From contig NZ_CP070969.1 in assembly GCF_017086365.1 (NCBI RefSeq), positions 4,340,001-4,404,000 of the forward strand: a stretch of 64,000 nucleotides of DNA, read 5' to 3'. A program made the position numbers and the translations under genes. Under the pieces are notes generated by a model that saw only the letters and a list, made by a program, of their open reading frames with translations, was not told the DNA's origin and did not search any database. Position 1 is the stretch's first letter, and each line of letters begins with the position of its first letter. The stretch comes from Paenibacillus tianjinensis. GTDB lineage: Bacteria > Bacillota > Bacilli > Paenibacillales > Paenibacillaceae. Shown piece after piece: positions 17,206 to 27,144 of the stretch.

Positions 17206-17754
17206 CTATTCCACTCGACTTTTGAAGCTTGGAGACTGTGTGAGGTTGGCAATATAGACCGACACGTCTGCAACCGGAATTCCGGTTGTTTCCTGCACGA
17301 AATCGTGCACCTGACGCTGGACCTCCGTCGTAAGCAGCGGCAGCGAATGCTCGCCGTCCACCACTGCGCGGATCATAATCTCAAGCCCGGCCTGTGAAAC
17401 GCGGATGCGCGACTTCAGGTCCCGGATGCCTTTAACTTTGCCGGCTGCTTTCAGGCTCAGGTTCTCAATCGTTTCCATGGAAATCTGTATGTCCCCGTAT
17501 TCCGTACGCTGGTCTACTGAAGGCTGTGAAGCCCGGTCGCGGCGCAGAGAAATATAGAAGAACCGGATGCTGAGCAGGAACAGAATAACTGCCACCGCAA
17601 TTGCAGCAATATAGGCGGCCGGACCATCCTGAATTTCCAGGGTATCGGGAATTGCGCCGCTTAGAAGGAGGATGGCAATTACAGATAATATTCCGATGCT
17701 TAAGCTGTACAGAAACAGCAGAAGCCTGTCCAAAATTTTTGCCACGAGTCTCAT
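17206..17754 (-). CDS. amaP: AmaP-like membrane anchor of the Asp23 complex
   Basis: The 182-residue protein has two N-terminal membrane segments (about 10-32 and 48-70) and a C-terminal Asp23-like domain with YGDIQISMETIENLSLKAAG. In S. aureus AmaP tethers Asp23 to the membrane and the set is linked to cell envelope homeostasis. It lies between the asp23-like and DUF2273 genes in one transcription unit. Confidence 0.88.
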   Translation of the reverse strand: MRLVAKILDRLLLFLYSLSIGILSVIAILLLSGAIPDTLEIQDGPAAYIAAIAVAVILFLLSIRFFYISLRRDRASQPSVDQRTEYGDIQISMETIENLSLKAAGKVKGIRDLKSRIRVSQAGLEIMIRAVVDGEHSLPLLTTEVQRQVHDFVQETTGIPVADVSVYIANLTQSPSFKSRVE

Positions 17755-17819
17755 AACCTCCTTAAATTAGAGTAAACCCTCGACGGTGCTGTCGGGGGTT
17801 TATGGATAAACGATGGCCC

Positions 17820-18236
17820 TTATTTCACGCGGAGAACCGCTTCTGTATCTTCGTTCTTATCTACATTGCCAGTCGTTTTGAACTGCACATCATGAATATG
17901 CACATTCACTTCGACTACGGTCAAACCGGTCATTGTCTCGATGGAACGTTTAACGTTGCGCTGAATTTCACCGGCTACTTCCGGAAGACGGTTGCCATAT
18001 TCAATAATGACGGACACATCTACTGCAGCCTCACGCTGTCCAACCTCTACTTTGACTCCTTTGGACAGGTTTTTGCGTCCGAGAAGCTCGACAATTCCTC
18101 CGGCAAATCCGCCGCTCATGCCAGCCACGCCTTTAACTTCTACGGTTGCCAAACCAGCGATAACCTCGATCACTTCTGGAGCGATCTGGATTTCGCCGAT
18201 TTCCGTACGTTCATATTCCGTCGGCAATGTACTCAT
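17820..18236 (-). CDS. Asp23/Gls24 family envelope stress protein (YqhY-like)
   Basis: The 138-residue protein contains TEIGEIQIAPEVIEVIAGLA, the Asp23 domain signature, and ends in a charged tail. The ATG at 18236 is chosen; the preceding TTG (18257) has no RBS. B. subtilis YqhY occupies this place downstream of accBC and links to fatty acid synthesis control. Here the gene is followed by amaP and DUF2273, so the protein is probably membrane-recruited. Confidence 0.9.
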   Translation of the reverse strand: MSTLPTEYERTEIGEIQIAPEVIEVIAGLATVEVKGVAGMSGGFAGGIVELLGRKNLSKGVKVEVGQREAAVDVSVIIEYGNRLPEVAGEIQRNVKRSIETMTGLTVVEVNVHIHDVQFKTTGNVDKNEDTEAVLRVK

Positions 18237-18353
18237 TTTGGACTTCAACCCTTTCAATAAAAAAGTTGTTCAACATTTCTAGCGGAGAGCACGTCTCTTA
18301 TTAAACATACTATATCATTTGCCGAACTTTATGACAAACAATGTGAAGCGATC

Positions 18354-19697
<1,344 letters not shown>

Positions 19698-19751
19698 GCG
19701 TTTCCTCCCAAAGTTTAACGAGGCCTGCTAGCTCCTCTAGTTCTGCGGCGT

Positions 19752-20261
19752 TTACTCCGGTTTTACCAGAAACAGCGGCTGGCCATATTCTACAAGCTGG
19801 CCGTTCTCGGCAAGCACGGACACGATTTCGCCCTTAATTTCCGCTTCCAGCTCGTTCATCAGCTTCATCGCTTCAATGATACAGACCGTTGTTTTCTCAT
19901 TCACCCGGTCTCCTACACTTACAAAGGATGGGTTGTCCGGAGAAGCTGCACTATAGAAGGTTCCTACCATCGGAGAAACAATTTTATGTAATGCTCCTTC
20001 GGCAGAAGAGACCTGCGGCTGCACAGCAGCTGGAATCTCACTTGAAACCGTAGGTGCTACATGCTGCGGGCTCTGAGGCTGGGGTGCCGGCGTAAAGGGA
20101 TAGACATAAGGAGCCGCCTGAATTGCGTTTCCATCAGCTTCAGGGCGATCCGGTTTACGTATAGCCAGCTTCATGCCTTCGCTTTCAATCTCCAGCTCAT
20201 GTACAGAGGAGGTCTGGTCCAGCAATTTAATCAATTCCTTAATCTCACTTAACTTGAACAT
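19752..20261 (-). CDS. accB: Acetyl-CoA carboxylase biotin carboxyl carrier protein
   Basis: The 169-residue protein has an N-terminal helix (FKLSEIKELIKLLDQTSSVH), a Pro/Ala/Gln-rich linker (about 40-85) and the C-terminal biotinyl domain with the acceptor Lys in EAMKLMNE. It carries carboxybiotin between AccC and the transferase. Start MFKLSEIKEL follows GAAGGAGTG. accB-accC order is conserved. Confidence 0.97.
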   Translation of the reverse strand: MFKLSEIKELIKLLDQTSSVHELEIESEGMKLAIRKPDRPEADGNAIQAAPYVYPFTPAPQPQSPQHVAPTVSSEIPAAVQPQVSSAEGALHKIVSPMVGTFYSAASPDNPSFVSVGDRVNEKTTVCIIEAMKLMNELEAEIKGEIVSVLAENGQLVEYGQPLFLVKPE

Positions 20262-20413
20262 TTAATAGTTCACTCCTTCAGCTTTCTCTCGAAGCCACTT
20301 TTCTGGTGCAGACAAGAAGAAACGACCATGCCATCCTTATAGGGAAGGTATCCGTTTCTGCGGGAAAGAGAAGGATCATTTATTGCGTAAAGCAAATAAA
20401 TTCTTATCTTTCA

Positions 20414-20436
20414 AGCAAAAAACGGCTGCGCCGTTT
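20414..20436 (-). terminator. Terminator of the spoIIIA operon
   Basis: AAACGGC and GCCGTTT pair around TGC (20420-20436), and the minus strand continues with TTTTTTG. A second hairpin with weak T tail, AAAGAGCCCGGG / CCCG-A-GCTCTTT, lies at 20531-20558, nearer the spoIIIAH stop. The rest of 20262-20530 should hold the accB promoter; I saw nothing else there. Confidence 0.65.
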
Positions 20437-20587
20437 CGCTATTCCTTGCATAGCTTCAGTTGTTTGCGCAATCCTGGGGTCGCTTTCATCAAGATAACTT
20501 TATGTATTATATCACAAACGCTAGAAATGGAAAGAGCCCGGGACAACCCGAGCTCTTTCGGCATTTTTTGCTGTATTCTTCAGTAAA

Positions 20588-21472
20588 TTATTGCTCTGAT
20601 ACATATTGGACTCTGATCTTATCTTGGGTGACGCTCAGTTCCTTCATAACAAGATCAACAATCCCAACCGCCTCTTTCACATCAAGCTTATCGCTTTGCA
20701 CAACCACTGTGTAGCTTTCGCCCTTTTCTTCCTTGACGATGGCTTCACCGAATTTTTGCTGTAACTTGGTTTCAATATCGTTGATTTTCGATTCTTTTTC
20801 TTCGAGCTTGCTGAGCTGCTCCTGGGCAGCCGCGTTCTCGGCAGGCGTCTTCTCCATGTCATTGATCTGGGCAATCAGATCATTGTAGTTCTTAAGATTC
20901 TTCTGCTCGCGTTCAAAAAGATAATTGTTGAACAAACTGCTTGCGGAGGAGCTTTGGGCGGCAACCTCTTTAAGAATCTCATCATCACCCTTAGCCGGTG
21001 TCTTGCCGGTTGAAGCACTCGCGGTGTCTTTATCTGCTGCAGCATCCGATTCTGCTGCCGCCGTCTTGTCTGAGTCCCCGCTTGTTGCAGCAGCAGGTTT
21101 ATCTTTAGTAGTCTCAGCGGCTTTGGTGTCCTCTGAAGCTGTAGCCGCTTTGCTGTCGTCTGTAATGGCAGCGGGGTCTGTAACAGCTGCAGGGTCTGTA
21201 ACAGCTGCTGTGCTGCTGTCATTGCCTGCTGCTGCATCCTTTGAATCAGCATCAGCTTCAAGCGCACCCTGTGTGTCCACTTCATTGACAACCAGGCCGT
21301 TATCGAGCACCGTGGAGTCTGTTCCGTTATCCGCGCTGTCTACCTGGATTGTTCCCGCCGTTTCCTTGGGGATAGAAGCACCTGTGTCTTCTGTAAATAA
21401 ATAGTATGCCGAGAGCACCACCATCAAACTAAGCATGGAAACCAACCAAATTGTTTGTCTTTTGCCCTTCAT
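20588..21472 (-). CDS. spoIIIAH: SpoIIIAH, ring-forming protein of the feeding-tube channel
   Basis: SpoIIIAH sits in the mother-cell membrane and pairs with forespore SpoIIQ. The 294-residue protein has an N-terminal membrane segment (about 6-25) and the C-terminal YscJ/FliF-like ring domain (about 190-294; EIVVKEEK-like segment and DLVMKELSVTQDKIRVQYV). Between them is a low-complexity Ala/Asp/Thr/Ser stretch of about 110 residues, including AAVTDPAAVTDPAAITD, longer than the 218-residue B. subtilis protein allows. An in-frame 15-base tandem repeat around 21170-21210 underlies it. Confidence 0.93.
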   Translation of the reverse strand: MKGKRQTIWLVSMLSLMVVLSAYYLFTEDTGASIPKETAGTIQVDSADNGTDSTVLDNGLVVNEVDTQGALEADADSKDAAAGNDSSTAAVTDPAAVTDPAAITDDSKAATASEDTKAAETTKDKPAAATSGDSDKTAAAESDAAADKDTASASTGKTPAKGDDEILKEVAAQSSSASSLFNNYLFEREQKNLKNYNDLIAQINDMEKTPAENAAAQEQLSKLEEKESKINDIETKLQQKFGEAIVKEEKGESYTVVVQSDKLDVKEAVGIVDLVMKELSVTQDKIRVQYVSEQ

Positions 21473-21549
21473 TTTTATTCCTCCTAAAAATTATTGATAG
21501 CATTTACTTCTTAGTAATCGCTTCGCAAACTCACTTCACAGCCTAGAAT

Positions 21550-22191
21550 CTATTCCTGCTTCCGCGGCACGACTGAGATACGGTAGCTTGGCACATTCAG
21601 GCCTTTCTGGATCGCCTCTTCGATCAGTCCCCGTACGACCTTATTCTCCGCGCCTTTGGCGACGACAAGAACGCCGCGTACCTGGGGTTTGATCCGTTTG
21701 GTGATAATCGGGGTTTCGTCACCCGACTGGCTGTAGGTGACAATTTCACCATCTCTTGTGTATTGAGTCGTATGGCGTTTGCCGCCGCTGGCATCGGTCT
21801 CTTCACTCTGCTGCTGCGAATCATTCATATTCCGCTGCACTACGATTTCCTCTGTAGAATCTACCGTTACCATGATGTCCACGGTTCCGACACCGACGAT
21901 TTTCTCCAGGATTTCCTTGGTGCGATCCTCCATCGCCTGTTCAATTCCGTCAAAAGAATTCGGAGACCCCATATCCCCCTGCTGCAGGGTGGCCTGTGAC
22001 GATTCGCTGACCGGCGGCTCCCTCCCCGTGTTCTCACTGTCAAGCTTCTTCACATTCACGAAGGAATTGAACAGCATGATCGCCGCGCCCAGCAGTCCCA
22101 AAATGATCAGCCAGCGGAAGGTATGACTCCTTTTCGGACTGCCGGAGCCGCCGCCTGCCCATTGCTCCAGCTTCTTTAACCAATTGCCCAC
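21550..22191 (-). CDS. spoIIIAG: SpoIIIAG, ring component of the sporulation channel
   Basis: The 213-residue protein has one N-terminal membrane segment (about 27-42) and a ring-building domain (about 88-210) with GVGTVDIMVTVDSTEEIVVQ and IISV-type ending YRISVVPRKQE. In B. subtilis it forms a large ring in the outer forespore membrane. It lies between AF and AH in the canonical order, with an insertion rich in Gln/Ser/Asp around residues 125-150. Confidence 0.93.
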   Translation of the reverse strand: MGNWLKKLEQWAGGGSGSPKRSHTFRWLIILGLLGAAIMLFNSFVNVKKLDSENTGREPPVSESSQATLQQGDMGSPNSFDGIEQAMEDRTKEILEKIVGVGTVDIMVTVDSTEEIVVQRNMNDSQQQSEETDASGGKRHTTQYTRDGEIVTYSQSGDETPIITKRIKPQVRGVLVVAKGAENKVVRGLIEEAIQKGLNVPSYRISVVPRKQE

Positions 22192-22224
22192 TTCTATCCC
22201 CCCTCGCAGGTTTCACATTGCTTT

Positions 22225-23013
22225 TCATGATTTCCCTGTATCTGTTCCGCTGTCAACTACCTGAATCAATTCGCGCTCAAGATTCCAGTTCGTTTCCAGC
22301 AGCTTGATGATTGCCTCTGTATCGTTGTTAGCCGCTTTCCCGGCAGCACTATCTGCACCGGCCAGGTCTGCCTGTGAAGCAACCGCCTCGGTAGCTGAAA
22401 TGCCTGAATCCGCATTTTCTCCGCCAATATCCACCTGCACAGGGGCTACCGGCTCGATTTCAATCGGCTCTGTTCCCGCTGCGAGATCTGTATCTCCTCC
22501 CATGCTGCCGGTCTGTGCCGGTCCGGCCGCTGCCGGCAGGGAAACAGTTACCGAAGAAATTACGGGAACCGCATCACCTCCTAGACCAGCGGAGGATTTC
22601 CCCATCCCCAGCTTCACTGTAACTGTGGCTCCCTTCACGCCTGTACTGCCGGCAATCTGCTCCCGCATCTGTCCGGCGACTTCCTCTGCGGCAAGCTGGA
22701 GGCTCTGCTCCCTGGCTCCGGCTGCCAGCCTCCGCCCGTCCGCCAGAATTTTCTCCAGCGAATCGGCCCCTTTTCCCGCACCGGACAGCAGCCCGCCATC
22801 CTGCTCCTGCTGCACCATGGCGACACTCAGCTCTTTCGCGGCATCCCCTTTCAGCAGGGAGACGATCGGACTAAGCATCGTCAGCAGCACCAGCAGACTG
22901 AGCACCAGCCTGGCGTAACGCTCCATCGACTTGCTCGGAAGCAGCATTTCCACGAAGGCAGCCATCAGGACCACCAGTATGAGCTCCCGCAGCCACCCGC
23001 CTAACCAGGTCAT
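22225..23013 (-). CDS. spoIIIAF: SpoIIIAF stage III sporulation protein
   Basis: The 262-residue protein has two N-terminal membrane segments (about 5-22 and 33-52; GWLRELILVVLMAAFVEMLL) and a soluble domain. The C-terminal part has a Gly/Ala/Asp-rich insertion (about 150-235) beyond the B. subtilis length of about 206. It is the sixth gene of the spoIIIA operon. Confidence 0.92.
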   Translation of the reverse strand: MTWLGGWLRELILVVLMAAFVEMLLPSKSMERYARLVLSLLVLLTMLSPIVSLLKGDAAKELSVAMVQQEQDGGLLSGAGKGADSLEKILADGRRLAAGAREQSLQLAAEEVAGQMREQIAGSTGVKGATVTVKLGMGKSSAGLGGDAVPVISSVTVSLPAAAGPAQTGSMGGDTDLAAGTEPIEIEPVAPVQVDIGGENADSGISATEAVASQADLAGADSAAGKAANNDTEAIIKLLETNWNLERELIQVVDSGTDTGKS

Positions 23014-23064
23014 TGGATACCTCCTAAAAGTTTCTGCATCCTAATCTATTTCGCCCATACGCCT

Positions 23065-24345
23065 TTACCGCATCATGACGGTGACATTGCCGGCGGTCAG
23101 CATGATTGTGACAGCCAGGAAGAACATCAGAGAGACCGCGGCCAGTGCCGCGAATACATAGATCATGCTTTTGCCGATGGTCTGCAGGCAGGATACGATC
23201 GGTGTATCACCCAGCGGCTGCATCACAGCGGCGGCTACATTGTAGATCAGAGCAAGAACCAATATTTTGATTGCCGGAAATGCGCAAAGGAACAGGATAA
23301 TAATGACGCCTGAGAGCCCGATTGCATTTTTCACAAGCAGTGAAGCCGAGATCACCGTGTCCGTGGCGTCCGCGAACATTTTGCCGATGACCGGTACGAA
23401 ATTACCTGTAATGTATTTGGCGGCCCGGATCGTCACACCGTCAGTCACTGAACTTGTGATGCCTCTGACCGAGATCACTCCGAGAAATACCGTCAACAGC
23501 ACGCCCAGCAGTCCGGCACCGATATTGCGCAGCAGATTAGCCAGCTGAGTCAGCTTGTATTTGTCCGACATGGCGCTCACCAGGTGCAGCACCGCTGAGA
23601 AGAACAGCAGCGGAAACACGATGGTGTGGATAAGCGTGCCTACGGTATGAATCATGAATACAATCAGCGGATGGGTGACCGACACGGTCACGATATTGCC
23701 CATGGACGCCAGCAGTGCGAATAGCAGCGGGATCATGGCCATCATAAAGTCAATCATCCGGTCAATCGCATCCTTCGCATACCCGATGGCGATATTGAAG
23801 CTGTTAACGGCGATGACGAGCACCACCATATAACAGAGCATATAAGCGATTTTACTAACAGATTTCCGTTCAAAAGCGGTCTGCAGAGTCTCCAGAATCA
23901 TGCTCAGCACGCTGACCATCACGATCGTGACCAGCAGCTTGCCGTTATACAGCACTTCATGCCACATGAACCGGGTGAGCCCGGACAGGACACTTTTGAA
24001 GCTCAGCCCGTCCTCACCGGGAAGCAGCATATCCATCAGCGACGGCGTTTTACCGTCCGGAAAAAATCCCCCGTACTCCTTCATCAGCTGGTCCCAGTAC
24101 GATTCAACCCCGTCCATCGGCAGGTTCTCCACCTGACCCTTGACCCATCCGTCAACGGGTGAGGACGAACCGCCTGAAGCTTGCGGAGCACTGGTGGCCC
24201 AGGCGGTATCCGCAAACCAGAGAAAAAGCAGGCAGGGCAGGATGAGCAGCAGCATTTTTAATTTCGGAGGCCGGAACACACTGCGCTCACACATGGGCTT
24301 ACCACCGCCTTTCTCTGGATTATTCTGGGCCTCAGCACGGTTCAT
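23065..24345 (-). CDS. spoIIIAE: SpoIIIAE multi-pass membrane protein
   Basis: The 426-residue protein has a signal-like N-terminal segment (LLLILPCLLFLWFADTAWA) followed by about seven to eight membrane helices and the conserved GNFVPVIGKMFADATDTVIS segment. It is thought to be the transmembrane core of the SpoIIIA complex. The ATG at 24345 overlaps the spoIIIAD stop (ATGA). An internal ATG 17 codons later, behind GGCGGT, is an alternative start. Confidence 0.93.
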   Translation of the reverse strand: MNRAEAQNNPEKGGGKPMCERSVFRPPKLKMLLLILPCLLFLWFADTAWATSAPQASGGSSSPVDGWVKGQVENLPMDGVESYWDQLMKEYGGFFPDGKTPSLMDMLLPGEDGLSFKSVLSGLTRFMWHEVLYNGKLLVTIVMVSVLSMILETLQTAFERKSVSKIAYMLCYMVVLVIAVNSFNIAIGYAKDAIDRMIDFMMAMIPLLFALLASMGNIVTVSVTHPLIVFMIHTVGTLIHTIVFPLLFFSAVLHLVSAMSDKYKLTQLANLLRNIGAGLLGVLLTVFLGVISVRGITSSVTDGVTIRAAKYITGNFVPVIGKMFADATDTVISASLLVKNAIGLSGVIIILFLCAFPAIKILVLALIYNVAAAVMQPLGDTPIVSCLQTIGKSMIYVFAALAAVSLMFFLAVTIMLTAGNVTVMMR

Positions 24346-24731
24346 GCGGGCAGGAGCTTCATTACCGTTTCGATAATAATGCTGATGATCGGCACCGCCA
24401 GCACCATGATCAGGACCTTGCCGGCCAGCTCAATCTTGGAGGCGATCGATTCCTGCCCGGCATCACGCACAATCTGCGCCCCGAATTCCGCGATATAGGA
24501 AATTCCGATAATTTTGAATACGGTTTTGATGTAGATCATTTCCATTCCTGAGGACTCCGCCACCCGCTCCAGCGTCCCCAGAATCGTGCCGATCTTGCCG
24601 ATCAGGAACAGGAAAATCAGTATGCCTGCTGCCGTAGTCAGCAGAAAGGCGAACATCGGCTTTTGTTCCTTCAGCACAAGGATCAGCACCGTCGACAAGA
24701 GTCCTATTCCCACTACTTGAATAATTTCCAT
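24342..24731 (-). CDS. spoIIIAD: SpoIIIAD membrane protein
   Basis: The 129-residue protein has four predicted membrane segments and the conserved FKIIGISYIAEFGAQIVRDA with GQESIASKIELAGKVLIM. It is a small integral component of the SpoIIIA channel. Its stop overlaps the spoIIIAE start by four bases, and it follows spoIIIAC by 9 bases. Confidence 0.94.
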   Translation of the reverse strand: MEIIQVVGIGLLSTVLILVLKEQKPMFAFLLTTAAGILIFLFLIGKIGTILGTLERVAESSGMEMIYIKTVFKIIGISYIAEFGAQIVRDAGQESIASKIELAGKVLIMVLAVPIISIIIETVMKLLPA

Positions 24732-24740
24732 ATCGCCTGC

Positions 24741-24953
24741 CTATTGAAAAAGAAAAATCGTTTTAATTTCCTGAAGCAGTCCGTCCAGCATGCGGATCAC
24801 CATAAACAGCACGATGATAAATCCGACAATGGTCACCCAGTGGGCGATATCCTCTTTCCCCATCTGCTTAAGCACCGTGTGAATCATGGCGATGATGATG
24901 CCGATGCCGGCGATTTGAAAGATCGCGTTGACTTCAATATTCATTCCTGGCAC
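24741..24953 (-). CDS. spoIIIAC: SpoIIIAC small membrane protein
   Basis: The 70-residue, two-helix membrane protein (about 8-27 and 36-56; IFQIAGIGIIIAMIHTVLKQ, then MGKEDIAHWVTIVG) matches SpoIIIAC, a paralogue-like small partner of SpoIIIAD. It lies 4 bases after spoIIIAB. Confidence 0.94.
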   Translation of the reverse strand: MPGMNIEVNAIFQIAGIGIIIAMIHTVLKQMGKEDIAHWVTIVGFIIVLFMVIRMLDGLLQEIKTIFLFQ

Positions 24954-24957
24954 CTCG

Positions 24958-25485
24958 CTAAAAGATCAAAATGACGATCAATGCTCCAAGCAGCAGACCC
25001 AGGCTTTTGCTCATTTTTTCATATTTGCCCTGATCTTCTCTGGCTACTGTCTCCTCCTGCTTCAATTGCTGCAGAGCCAGCGCAATATGCGTGCTCTGAT
25101 TCGATCTGTCGCTTGTGCCCAGGGTGCAGCTCAGCTGCCGGATAATCTCCTTCTCCGTCCCCTTCAGAGCGGCGGATGTGAAGTGAACCTCCATCGCCCG
25201 CTGAATGGCCTCCTCGGCACTGCGGTTCTGCGGCGGGCTCATCTCATCCGCCGCTGCGGTAAAAAAGGTCCGCAGCGGTTCTTTCGACTGCTGCCCAATC
25301 CGGTGCAGAGCCTCCGGAAGCGGGGTGTACCCGTACAGGATTTCGGTCTCCAGCCGCTGCAGGGCGGCGATGAGGGCCCTGATGTTCCTTGGCCTGTCTG
25401 CATACTGGGCAGCCCGCTTGAACCCGGCCAACGTGCCGGCCAGCACGATCAGCACAGCTCCGAGCAGCTTAAGCATGGCGCTCAC
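24958..25485 (-). CDS. spoIIIAB: SpoIIIAB
   Basis: The 175-residue protein has an N-terminal membrane segment (LKLLGAVLIVLAGTLAGFKR), an all-helical cytosolic part with TEILYGYTPLPEALHRIGQQ, and a C-terminal hydrophobic helix (LGLLLGALIVILIF). The fold resembles GspF-type proteins of secretion systems. It overlaps spoIIIAA by 17 bases. Confidence 0.93.
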   Translation of the reverse strand: MSAMLKLLGAVLIVLAGTLAGFKRAAQYADRPRNIRALIAALQRLETEILYGYTPLPEALHRIGQQSKEPLRTFFTAAADEMSPPQNRSAEEAIQRAMEVHFTSAALKGTEKEIIRQLSCTLGTSDRSNQSTHIALALQQLKQEETVAREDQGKYEKMSKSLGLLLGALIVILIF

Positions 25486-26470
25486 CGCCCAGCCGCTCCT
25501 CCGGCGAGATCAGCAGCAGTGCCCGCTTCTGCCCGTCCAGAATGCGGAAGGTAAGTCCCGCCTCTGTGCGGTGCAGAATGACGTACCGCTCGAACATCCG
25601 GTGCTCGAGTAGTCCGCCAAGGCCGGGACGGCGGGCCAGCTCGGCCACTTCCTTGCCGTGGGCCGATGCCACTACCGAGATGCCGGCATGCAGCGCTTCA
25701 GTGACGGCTTCGGCATCCTCCAGCCGCCCGATCTCATCGGCAATCAGCACATCCGGCGAGAGAGAGCGGATCATCATCATCATGCCTTCCGCTTTGGGAC
25801 AGCCGTCGAGGATGTCCGTGCGCGGCCCGACGTCAAAGGCGGGGATGCCGCGGCGGCTGCCGGCGATCTCCGAGCGCTCATCGACGATACCGACCTTCAG
25901 GCCCGCCCGGCTGCCCTCACGGCCTTCCCGGCTTCCCGCCGAGATCTGCCTGGCAAGGTCCCGGAGCAGTGTAGTCTTGCCGTGCTGCGGAGGCGAGAGG
26001 ATCAGCGTATGCATGATACGCTGCCGTCCCCGCTCCAGCAAATACGGCAGCACGCTGTCGGCGATGCCCGGAATCTCGCGGGCGATCCGGACATTGAATC
26101 CGGTGATGTCCCGCAGATGCTCCACACCGCCGCCGCTGAGCACTGTCCGGCCTGAAAGGCCGATCCGGTGCCCTCCAGGGATGGTAATGAAGCCTTTGCG
26201 CAGCTCTTCTTCCATCGTATACAGTGAATGATTGCTGATCAGGTCGAGCAGCCGGTGCGTGTCCTCACGGCTTGGCTTGTACGCTTCGCCAGGATTTTGC
26301 GTCAGGCTGCCGCTCACGGTAAGGAAATGATAGTGGCCGGAATAGTTGATCTCCAGCGGACGCCCTTCTCGCACCCTGATTTCTTCTACTTTCGCGAGCA
26401 GCGGGACCGGGAGTCCGTTCAGCAGCACCCTTACTTTTTCAGGAAATAATAAAAGCCAGTCATTTGCCAT
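25469..26470 (-). CDS. spoIIIAA: SpoIIIAA ATPase
   Basis: SpoIIIAA is the cytosolic ATPase of the SpoIIIA channel, related to secretion ATPases. The protein, about 333 residues, has the Walker A segment SPPQHGKTTLLRDLARQI, the conserved VDERSEIAGSRRGIPAFDVG and the Walker B region SPDVLIADEIGRLEDAEAV. ATG 26470 has GGGGG 8 bases upstream; a TTG five codons earlier with AGGAG is an alternative. It starts the eight-gene operon. Confidence 0.95.
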   Translation of the reverse strand: MANDWLLLFPEKVRVLLNGLPVPLLAKVEEIRVREGRPLEINYSGHYHFLTVSGSLTQNPGEAYKPSREDTHRLLDLISNHSLYTMEEELRKGFITIPGGHRIGLSGRTVLSGGGVEHLRDITGFNVRIAREIPGIADSVLPYLLERGRQRIMHTLILSPPQHGKTTLLRDLARQISAGSREGREGSRAGLKVGIVDERSEIAGSRRGIPAFDVGPRTDILDGCPKAEGMMMMIRSLSPDVLIADEIGRLEDAEAVTEALHAGISVVASAHGKEVAELARRPGLGGLLEHRMFERYVILHRTEAGLTFRILDGQKRALLLISPEERLGGERHA

Positions 26471-26553
26471 ACAGAGTACCCCCAAGTTCTCCTCTACTTT
26501 TATAGCTTTATTCCATATTTATGCTTGTACCTGTGCTTTATGACTATCATCTA

Positions 26554-26817
26554 TCATTTTTTCAAAATACCGATTAAGAGAAAGGCTACTCCGCAGCCAA
26601 TCCAGCCCAGCTTGCCCCATGACAGCTCCTGAGCCATCCCTGTAAGGCCGACAGCCGTCGTCAGAATCAGTATCGTCGGTCCAACCAGGGCCAGCCCGGA
26701 ATTAACCGCCAGCGCCTTATCTACCTGATTCAACTTCAGCATGATCAGGGCAGCCGTTATTTCCACACTGCCGGAGAGCAGCCTAAGCACCGCCATCCAG
26801 CTTACATACTTGTCCAA
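26554..26817 (-). CDS. yqhV: YqhV-like (DUF2619) membrane protein
   Basis: The 87-residue protein has three membrane segments (about 5-25, 37-58 and 65-83) and starts MDKYVSWMAVLRLLSGSVEI. It sits directly upstream of spoIIIAA, the yqhV position in B. subtilis, where function is unknown. It could be co-transcribed with spoIIIA from a mother-cell promoter. Confidence 0.85.
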   Translation of the reverse strand: MDKYVSWMAVLRLLSGSVEITAALIMLKLNQVDKALAVNSGLALVGPTILILTTAVGLTGMAQELSWGKLGWIGCGVAFLLIGILKK

Positions 26818-27144
26818 TCCGCTCCACTCCTTTTTCCAAATCTATTGCTAGAACTATTCTTTAGCTTTTTTAAACAAGCTGTATTCCATGGATATGCGGA
26901 AGCCTCCCACTTTAGACAACCTAAAATCGGCAGGGCACTGGAAGCGAAATGTGAAAGAAATCATAGTGAATTTTTTCATAAAAAAATATCATCAGTGTGA
27001 TAAAATAAATTTGTTATTAAGCGTTTAGGCCTAATGGAAAATAGAAGTGCAGGAGGTTGGTTAGACTAAGACATCCTTATATTTTCAGCTTAATGGCTTT
27101 CCTGCATCTGATTAAATACTACTTAAAAGAGGGGATTTTTTATC
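26818..27144. promoter_or_regulatory. Divergent intergenic region yqhV / yitT
   Basis: This AT-rich region must hold promoters for both directions. It contains ATTAAGCGTT (27016-27025) overlapping the palindrome TTAGGCCTAA (27025-27034), and a possible long-range stem TGCAGGA (27048-27054) with TCCTGCA (27100-27106), which would enclose an AGGAGG that precedes no plausible gene. I could not match it to a known riboswitch. Confidence 0.35.
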
